Source: Bacteroidota bacterium (lineage in GTDB: Bacteria; Bacteroidota; Bacteroidia; Bacteroidales; VadinHA17). Taken from it: a stretch of DNA of 5,601 nt. Below, piece by piece: positions 1 to 4,281 of this stretch. The stretch is from the NCBI GenBank assembly GCA_023430725.1, contig JAEYZD010000096.1, forward strand, positions 1 through 5,601. Reading direction: 5' to 3'. Positions within the stretch are counted from its first letter, which is position 1. Each line of letters opens with the position of its first letter. The notes beneath the pieces were generated by a model. That model ran no database searches and was not told the origin of the DNA. It saw nothing but the letters and a program-made list of their open reading frames with translations. A program made the position numbers and the translations under genes.

Positions 1-708
1 TGCAAGAACAAGGCTTAACAATCCCGTTATATACCATTTATATGTATAGATATAGTACCATGCACTGGAGGTGTCATCAGCCGACGGACTTCCCCAGTTT
101 GCAAACACCAGGATAAACACGAGGGTAAAGAAGTGTGTCATGGTCTGCCAAATCGGTCTCTTTTCCGATTCCGGAATAATATTCATCTGCTCTTCCTTTT
201 TAATCTTCTCTTCCTTCCTGTAAATCAGCGACATCAGCAGACCAATTATAATGCTGAAGGAGACTGCGCCTATGACTCGGGCAATACCCATTTCAAATCC
301 AAGGATGCGTGCTGTCAGAATTATTGCCAGTATATTTATCGCCGGCCCCGAATAAAGGAATGCTATTGCAGGTCCCAGACCCGCACCACGCTTGTGAATG
401 CTGGAAAAAAGCGGCAGGATTGTGCATGAACAAACTGCAAGTATAGTTCCCGAAAGGGCCGCCACAGTGTAGGCCAGCCATTTCTTCGCATTTGCACCGA
501 AGTACCTGATTACCGACCCCTGACTGACAAAAACCGATATTACACCGGCAATGAAAAAGGCAGGCAGGAGACAGAGAATAACGTGCTCCCTTGCATACCA
601 CCTGACCAGGTCCAGCGTTGCCGCAATGGCCGTATTGAAACGGGCACTCTCAACCGGCATGAAAAATGCAAATACAAATACTGCTGTGATCCATAGCAGG
701 ATCTTCAT
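1..708 (-). CDS. Predicted permease, ArsP/DUF318-like (PF03773 type), C-terminus cut by window edge
   Basis: A hydrophobic reading frame of 236 codons runs open to the left edge, so the C-terminus is missing. It has membrane segments at about residues 4-18, 43-62, 78-101, 115-135, 143-163, 190-204 and 225-236. The family signature lies at residues 91-100 (AVCSCTILPL, Cys93 and Cys95), followed by a GPAIN motif at 121-125. Members of this family include ArsP, which exports trivalent organoarsenicals, and predicted metal exporters. A charged cytoplasmic linker (about 163-185, rich in Lys/Glu) separates two membrane halves, as is usual here. The ATG at 708 was chosen because AAGGA sits just upstream; an in-frame ATG at 726 would add MEIRKE. 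It is the last visible gene of the arsR-E-F-G cluster, 72 bp after arsG, with its own copy of the putative operator in that gap. Function as the exporter of the operon is inferred; the substrate (organoarsenical, arsenite or another soft metal) cannot be read from sequence. Confidence 0.85.
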   Translation of the reverse strand, partial: MKILLWITAVFVFAFFMPVESARFNTAIAATLDLVRWYAREHVILCLLPAFFIAGVISVFVSQGSVIRYFGANAKKWLAYTVAALSGTILAVCSCTILPLFSSIHKRGAGLGPAIAFLYSGPAINILAIILTARILGFEMGIARVIGAVSFSIIIGLLMSLIYRKEEKIKKEEQMNIIPESEKRPIWQTMTHFFTLVFILVFANWGSPSADDTSSAWYYIYTYKWYITGLLSLVLA

Positions 709-745
709 TTCCTTCCTTATCTCCATCTCAGGTCAGTTCTGTTCA

Positions 746-763
746 TTTCGCAGAATCACGAAA
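746..763. promoter_or_regulatory. Putative ArsR operator, copy C (arsG-permease gap)
   Basis: The site is TTTCG, eight bases (cagaatca), then CGAAA: a perfect 5-bp inverted repeat. Half-site and spacing are identical to the copies before arsR and arsE. Its flanks (ca on both sides) also match the copy before arsR. It lies between the arsG stop and the permease start, so it may govern an internal promoter for the permease. Binding by ArsR is inferred. Confidence 0.6.
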
Positions 764-780
764 CATCTGGTTAAAAAAAA

Positions 781-1482
781 TCAAATCCATACAGAAAATA
801 TATACCATATTCCTACCCCTATGAATAACACTGCCACTGTCCTCCTGAACCAAAGTTCGAATGTCTTCAGTCGACTGTAAACTTTACCCACATTCCTGAC
901 GGCAAAGGCCAGCAGCCAGGCAAAGATTATCACAGGCACACCGGTTGCAACCGCAAAAACCAGCGGCAGATACAGTCCTTCGGCACTTGCAACTGTCATT
1001 GGTATCAGCATGGCGAAGTAAAGAACTCCACTGTAGGGGCAGAATGCCATGGCAAAGAGAATTCCCAGCAGCAGAGTATTCAGGTAGCTTTTCCGGCCCT
1101 TCTCTCCTATTCTCTCAGCGAACGAGCCCATGGAACCAGGCATCCTGAGCCTGATGAAATCAAGCATGAAGAGTCCGATTAAAATCAGTGCCGGACCGAG
1201 AATCTTTTCTCCCCATCTCTGAAACCAGCCTGAAATATCCATCTGACTGGCGCCAAAGAATATAACGAGTGCAATGCCAACGTAGGTTATGGCCCGTCCC
1301 AGGGTGTAGACAAGACCGTTCAGGAAGACTCTCCTCCTGTCATCCAGATCGCGACTGATGTATCCGATAGCTGAAATATTAGTTGCCAGCGGACATGGAC
1401 TTATGGCAGTCATAAGCCCCAGAATTGCAGCCGTCAGGAAAGCATACTGTGAGTTCTCAAGTATCTTCTGCAGAATTTCCAT
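781..1482 (-). CDS. arsG: ArsG family CcdA-like membrane protein (putative organoarsenical efflux / thiol relay)
   Basis: This 233-residue polytopic protein has six predicted helices (about 14-36, 54-78, 94-112, 133-160, 170-195, 213-232), the plan of the CcdA/DsbD core. It has one Cys in the first helix (SPCPLA, Cys30) and one in the fourth (AFCPYSG, Cys148), the pair that CcdA proteins use to pass electrons across the membrane. In named families it best fits ArsG, described as the aminobenzyl-arsenical efflux permease of arsEFG operons, because it sits directly after arsE- and arsF-like genes. Its ATG overlaps the arsF stop by one base (TGATG), which implies translational coupling. I see no cytochrome c maturation genes nearby, so a plain CcdA role is less likely. 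Whether it moves a substrate or only reducing equivalents is open. The family call is strong; the transport substrate is inferred. Confidence 0.85.
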   Translation of the reverse strand: MEILQKILENSQYAFLTAAILGLMTAISPCPLATNISAIGYISRDLDDRRRVFLNGLVYTLGRAITYVGIALVIFFGASQMDISGWFQRWGEKILGPALILIGLFMLDFIRLRMPGSMGSFAERIGEKGRKSYLNTLLLGILFAMAFCPYSGVLYFAMLIPMTVASAEGLYLPLVFAVATGVPVIIFAWLLAFAVRNVGKVYSRLKTFELWFRRTVAVLFIGVGIWYIFSVWI

Positions 1483-1934
1483 CAGTTGACTGTCAATGCT
1501 TTAAGCAACGGATCCACAGCCTTTTTGATCTCTTCCCTGAGTTTCTCCGGGCTGTTTCTTGCATTCATGAATCCTTCGCTTGTCAGGTCAATCCGGGTAT
1601 CTCCGCTTACAATCAGCAGACACTGGCCTGTGGCCTTGACCCGGTTGGCGTCAGCCTCGGAGGACTTGTCCTCGATGTTAAGAGTTTTGAAAACGACGGT
1701 ACCCTTTTCAACCTCTGCCGGGTAGAGCTCCTTCACTGCATCCCGGGCCACGTTCTCTACGGCCTGGCATGTGACACACCGCCGGGTGAGGTGAAAATAT
1801 ATTACCTCTACCTTATCTTTTGAAAGCCCATCAGCCTGCTCTTCCACGCGGGGATCGCCTCCCTTGAAAGCAAAAATTGCAATTGTTGCTGCAGCTATCG
1901 CGACAACAGCAAAAACCGGAATCAGTTTCTTCAT
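1482..1934 (-). CDS. arsF: ArsF family membrane-anchored thioredoxin-like protein
   Basis: The protein has 150 residues. Residues 4-23 form a hydrophobic segment after MKK, with no lipobox Cys, so it is probably an uncleaved signal anchor that places the rest in the periplasm. The soluble part opens with a beta strand (VEVIYFHLT), then a CxxC redox motif (RRCVTCQ, Cys53 and Cys56) and a helix, as in thioredoxin folds. A third cysteine, Cys105, sits in a GQCLLIV strand. Such proteins beside ArsE and ArsG are called ArsF and are named as a subunit of a nitrophenyl-arsenical nitroreductase. There is no visible flavin-binding or nitroreductase domain here, so the sequence itself supports only thiol redox chemistry. 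It begins 12 bp after arsE and its stop overlaps the arsG start. No Shine-Dalgarno sequence is visible before its ATG. Most likely it exchanges electrons with ArsG on the outer face of the membrane; this is inferred. Confidence 0.83.
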   Translation of the reverse strand: MKKLIPVFAVVAIAAATIAIFAFKGGDPRVEEQADGLSKDKVEVIYFHLTRRCVTCQAVENVARDAVKELYPAEVEKGTVVFKTLNIEDKSSEADANRVKATGQCLLIVSGDTRIDLTSEGFMNARNSPEKLREEIKKAVDPLLKALTVN

Positions 1935-1946
1935 ATCGATACAGTT

Positions 1947-2180
1947 TTATGCGGTTATAAGTCTCTTTATCTCTTCTGCCGACGGTACCCTTCCCTTAAC
2001 CACAACCTTTCCGTCAATGACGAGCGCCGGTGTTGTCATCACGCCGTAATTCATTATCGCTACAATATCGTCCACCTTGGTTACAGTGGCATCAATCCCG
2101 CTCTGCTCAACAACCTCCCGGGTCAGCTTCTCAAGGGTTTTGCATTTTGGGCACCCCGGGCCCAGAATCATGATTTCCAT
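1947..2180 (-). CDS. arsE: ArsE-like small thioredoxin family protein (CPKC)
   Basis: This 77-residue protein is the size of the small glutaredoxin-like thioredoxins of the MTH895/TM0996 type. It begins with a strand, then GPGCPKC (redox pair Cys10 and Cys13). It has the cis-proline signature TTPALVIDG (Pro51) typical of a thioredoxin fold. There is no signal peptide, so it should be cytoplasmic. An AGGAA ribosome-binding sequence precedes the ATG by about five bases, the clearest one in the operon. It sits between arsR and arsF, and a copy of the putative operator lies immediately upstream. In described arsEFG operons ArsE and ArsF together are needed for reduction of nitro-aromatic arsenicals. 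An equally good reading is that it feeds electrons from the cytoplasm into ArsG. Small thioredoxins of this kind also accompany PF03773 permeases without arsF or arsG, so the name rests mainly on context. Confidence 0.82.
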   Translation of the reverse strand: MEIMILGPGCPKCKTLEKLTREVVEQSGIDATVTKVDDIVAIMNYGVMTTPALVIDGKVVVKGRVPSAEEIKRLITA

Positions 2181-2196
2181 TTTTTCCTGATCGTTA

Positions 2197-2214
2197 TTTC
2201 GTAAAACGGCGAAA
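2197..2214. promoter_or_regulatory. Putative ArsR operator, copy B (arsR-arsE gap)
   Basis: TTTCG, eight bases (taaaacgg), then CGAAA, with the symmetry extended by one base on each side (ATTTCG and CGAAAT). Half-sites and spacer length equal the copies before arsR and before the permease. It lies in the 51-bp gap between arsR and arsE and overlaps a small hairpin. Binding by ArsR is inferred. Confidence 0.6.
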
Positions 2215-2220
2215 TGCCGT
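2206..2220 (-). other. Small hairpin overlapping operator B, possible attenuator
   Basis: ACGGC and GCCGT form a perfect 5-bp stem around a 5-base loop. Read on the coding (minus) strand the stem is followed by a short run of T. This resembles a weak Rho-independent terminator that could lower read-through from arsR into arsE. The stem is short and the T-run has only three to four bases, so it may be chance. Confidence 0.25.
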
Positions 2221-2231
2221 CATAAATTTTT

Positions 2232-2549
2232 TTATCTCATGAAAAATCTGCTGAGCAAAAGCTTCGCCTCATCCCAGTTCTCACGGTTAATGCAATACTT
2301 GATGTATGGCGGATTAATCTCGCCCTGTATCAGACCGGCCTTTTTCAGCTCCTTAAGGTGTTCAGAGAGTGTTGACCGTGCTATTGGCAACTCTTCTGCC
2401 ATATCCCCGCTGTAACAACACCTATCCAGATTGTTGGCCAGAAAATCCATTACAAACACCCTTACCGGATGAGACAGGGCCTTGGCATACCTGGCAAGTT
2501 TCTCCTGATCAGTGGTGTAATATTTCTTTCTCGCAGGTTTTGCTTCCAT
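2232..2549 (-). CDS. arsR: ArsR/SmtB family winged-helix repressor
   Basis: The protein has 105 residues, normal for ArsR repressors. The N-terminal helices contain ALSHPVRVFVMDFL. The recognition region follows at about 48-72 (helix ending STLSEHLKELKKAGL), then a wing (IQGEINPPYIKYCIN). The canonical ELCVCDL metal site is absent. Cysteines occur instead as an adjacent pair, Cys44 and Cys45 (LDRCCYSGD), before the recognition helix, plus Cys86 in the wing, so sensing of a metalloid or other soft ligand by these residues is plausible. It is the first gene of the cluster. A promoter-like element and operator copy A lie directly upstream, with the operator over the expected transcription start, which implies autoregulation. 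The predicted leader is under 20 bases, with no clear ribosome-binding sequence. Family assignment is firm; the inducer is inferred from the arsEFG-type neighbours. Confidence 0.92.
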   Translation of the reverse strand: MEAKPARKKYYTTDQEKLARYAKALSHPVRVFVMDFLANNLDRCCYSGDMAEELPIARSTLSEHLKELKKAGLIQGEINPPYIKYCINRENWDEAKLLLSRFFMR

Positions 2550-2553
2550 TTCA

Positions 2554-2571
2554 TTTCGGGAAATGACGAAA
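2554..2571. promoter_or_regulatory. Putative ArsR operator, copy A (upstream of arsR)
   Basis: TTTCG, eight bases (ggaaatga), then CGAAA, the same half-sites and spacing as two other copies in the cluster. It abuts the -7 element on the arsR side and would cover the transcription start, a good position for a repressor. A second, nested dyad (CATTTC-GG-GAAATG, 2552-2565) overlaps it. Confidence 0.65.
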
Positions 2572-2579
2572 CAAAAATA
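2572..2579 (-). promoter_or_regulatory. Putative arsR -7 promoter element, Bacteroidota type
   Basis: On the minus strand this reads TATTTTTG, a full match to the TAnnTTTG consensus of Bacteroidota housekeeping promoters. It lies 22 bp before the arsR ATG. No TTG -33 element occurs at the usual 17-23 bp spacing, so the promoter may be weak or use another upstream element. Confidence 0.45.
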
Positions 2580-2599
2580 ACGGTTTTACAAATACTGTG

Positions 2600-2628
2600 A
2601 TCCGGAAATCAAAAAAATATTTCCGGAT
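2600..2628. repeat. Perfect 10-bp inverted repeat in the divergent intergenic region
   Basis: ATCCGGAAAT (2600-2609) and ATTTCCGGAT (2619-2628) are exact reverse complements around a 9-base A-rich spacer. It sits about 50 bp upstream of arsR, on the far side of its promoter from the operator, and about 145 bp upstream of the racemase gene. No gene ends here, so a terminator role is unlikely; an operator for another regulator, or a second-tier site for ArsR, is possible. Confidence 0.55.
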
Positions 2629-2671
2629 TCTGACCACCCGGCACAGTCAGTCGCTACTAAAACGATGGCTA

Positions 2672-2730
2672 ATCACCTTTTGCCCGAATTATACTTCTTC
2701 AGCAGAAGTGATTGCGATTATCACCTTTTG
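2672..2730 (+). repeat. Direct repeat ATCACCTTTTG, two copies
   Basis: The 11-mer ATCACCTTTTG occurs at 2672-2682 and 2720-2730, 48 bp apart. The second copy continues into a small dyad (CACC-TTTT-GGTG, 2722-2733). Both lie upstream of the racemase gene and may be binding sites for a regulator of it. Apart from this repeat, the nearby 2600-2628 inverted repeat and the promoter elements listed separately, nothing else is recognisable between 2580 and 2773. Confidence 0.35.
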
Positions 2731-2742
2731 GTGCTACATTCA
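2712..2742 (+). promoter_or_regulatory. Weak candidate promoter for the racemase/C26 gene pair
   Basis: TTG (2712-2714) is followed after 20 bp by TACATTCA (2735-2742). That matches four of the six fixed positions or better of the Bacteroidota -7 consensus TAnnTTTG at an acceptable spacing. It would give a leader of roughly 25 bases. The match is imperfect and may be chance. Confidence 0.22.
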
Positions 2743-2773
2743 CACTGACCAAACGAGGGATATCCCTTTTACC

Positions 2774-4249
2774 ATGAAACATCCGATGTTTAATATCCTC
2801 ACCCGTATCTCACTGCTTCTCGCCCTGCTCTTTCTTTCATGCAGCAGGCCGGAAAACATTAAGGATGCAGTCCTCAATCACCGGAGCAGCTTCTTCTATG
2901 TCGACTTTAAAAGCTATCCTTCAAGCGATCCTGCCCTGCCTGTGGGAGTATTTGATTCAGGAACAGGCGGACTCTCGGTTCTGGCTGACATCGTTCAGCA
3001 CGAAGGACTTGCACATGAGTCATATATCTATATGGGAGACCTGGCAAACATGCCCTATGGAAGCTACTCGCTGGAAAACAATACCGAACTGCTTATTGAA
3101 CATGTCATTAAGGACGTGCAGTTCCTGCTGGGCAACAAATACTACCGTTCCGGTGACGCTGACTCGCCGCAGACCGACAAGAAGCCTGTCAAGGCAATCG
3201 TTATTGCCTGTAATACGGCAACTGCCTACGCACTGGATACCGTGAAGAGATTCCTCGAAGAGGCCGGTTCCGATATAGGTGTGATTGGGGTAATAGATGC
3301 AGGCGCTACGGGAGCATTTGGCAACTTCTCGCCGGGCGAGGACGGGAGTATTGCGGTTATGGCTACCGACGGAACAGTTAAATCGGGGGCTTATCCCCAA
3401 GCCATCATCCTGAAAAACAGGAATGACGGACAGGAAGAAAATATCAGGGTCTTCCAGCAGGCTGGAATAGGTATCGCCGAGGCCATCGATGAGAGCCCTG
3501 ATGCAATTGACAGGAAAGCCAGAGCACCCCGTTCGGATTACAAAGGCCCGAATGAAACCGGGTCCGGGGACATGAGAATTGACAGGGATCTCTGGTCAAG
3601 GTATGATTTTGACCTCGGAAACGGGGCCATGCTCTTCGAGGGCGATACGTCAAATCCCCGTAACATACAGATTAACTCCGTTGAGAACTACATTGCGTTT
3701 CACGTTGTCTCGCTGATGGAAAAAATCAGGACGGCTGACGGGGCCCTGCCACTGAACTCAGTGGTGCTCGCATGCACACACTACCCGTTCTTTACGGAGA
3801 CTTTCAGGAATGAGTTCAAACGACTCCGGGATTACCGCGAAAACGGCGAGTATATCTACAGGCATCTGATTGCCGAAGATCTTATCCTGGTTAACCCTGC
3901 CGTGGAGGTCGCCGACCAGCTATACGAACTGCTTGCCTCAGAACAAATCCTGAATGAGGGGACCGGTGAGGGATGTGAATTCTACATCAGCGTGCCCAAC
4001 CTGAGCAATAGTCAGGTGCGGCTCCGGGATGACGGTTCATTCACATATGATTACAAATACGGCCGACAGGCAGGCGATATACAGGAATATATTAAGGTGG
4101 TCCCTTTCAGCCGTACTTCAATTCCCGGCGATGTTCTGAATCGACTCGCGAAGCAGATACCCGAAGTCTGGGATTTGATCACCGGATTCAATACCGGAAA
4201 CCCGAAAACGGGTTACCTCTCACCCCTCGAACGGATTACCTCAGAATAA
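2774..4249 (+). CDS. Glutamate racemase-like lipoprotein (exported Asp/Glu racemase family)
   Basis: The protein has 491 residues from the ATG at 2774. I prefer this start to an in-frame GTG 59 codons upstream because it gives a proper signal: MKHP, a hydrophobic stretch to about residue 21, and a lipobox-like FLSC with lipid-bearing Cys23. The mature part has glutamate racemase hallmarks: VGVFDSGTGG (57-66, Asp61), MGDLANMPYG (87-96), ACNTAT (Cys146), a SGAY element (204-207) and LACTHYP (Cys334, His336). Both catalytic cysteines are thus present for cofactor-free L/D-glutamate interconversion. The protein is far longer than typical MurI (about 265-285 residues): about 20 extra residues before the first Cys, about 75 extra between the two, and a long C-terminal part. 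Export is unusual, because MurI normally supplies D-Glu for cell wall synthesis in the cytoplasm. No acidic run follows Cys23, so a periplasm-facing anchor is likelier than the cell surface. The adjacent gene encodes an exported gamma-glutamyl hydrolase-like enzyme. Substrate identity is inferred. Confidence 0.85.
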   Translation: MKHPMFNILTRISLLLALLFLSCSRPENIKDAVLNHRSSFFYVDFKSYPSSDPALPVGVFDSGTGGLSVLADIVQHEGLAHESYIYMGDLANMPYGSYSLENNTELLIEHVIKDVQFLLGNKYYRSGDADSPQTDKKPVKAIVIACNTATAYALDTVKRFLEEAGSDIGVIGVIDAGATGAFGNFSPGEDGSIAVMATDGTVKSGAYPQAIILKNRNDGQEENIRVFQQAGIGIAEAIDESPDAIDRKARAPRSDYKGPNETGSGDMRIDRDLWSRYDFDLGNGAMLFEGDTSNPRNIQINSVENYIAFHVVSLMEKIRTADGALPLNSVVLACTHYPFFTETFRNEFKRLRDYRENGEYIYRHLIAEDLILVNPAVEVADQLYELLASEQILNEGTGEGCEFYISVPNLSNSQVRLRDDGSFTYDYKYGRQAGDIQEYIKVVPFSRTSIPGDVLNRLAKQIPEVWDLITGFNTGNPKTGYLSPLERITSE

Positions 4250-4281
4250 ATAATACATTTGAACCATAATTGATAAGAGAT

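Noticed and set aside
133..601. Open frames on both strands at the left end (133-429 plus, 293-601 minus).
   Set aside because: They are low-complexity translations without family motifs and overlap the permease frame, which shows clear membrane segments and the CSC motif.
764..790. Rho-independent terminator after arsG, suggested by eight consecutive A/T bases (771-780).
   Set aside because: The T-run on the coding strand has no G/C-rich stem before it.
781..1482. Calling this gene a cytochrome c biogenesis protein CcdA.
   Set aside because: The fold is the same, but the neighbours are arsR-, arsE- and arsF-like genes and no cytochrome or heme-handling gene is visible.
2597..2773. A longer racemase protein starting at GTG 2597.
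   Set aside because: The extra 59 residues lack family features, would include the inverted repeat and promoter-like DNA, and would bury the lipoprotein signal that starts at ATG 2774.
3020..3653. Antisense open frames opposite the racemase gene.
   Set aside because: They overlap strongly conserved racemase motifs and have no own start signal or family features.
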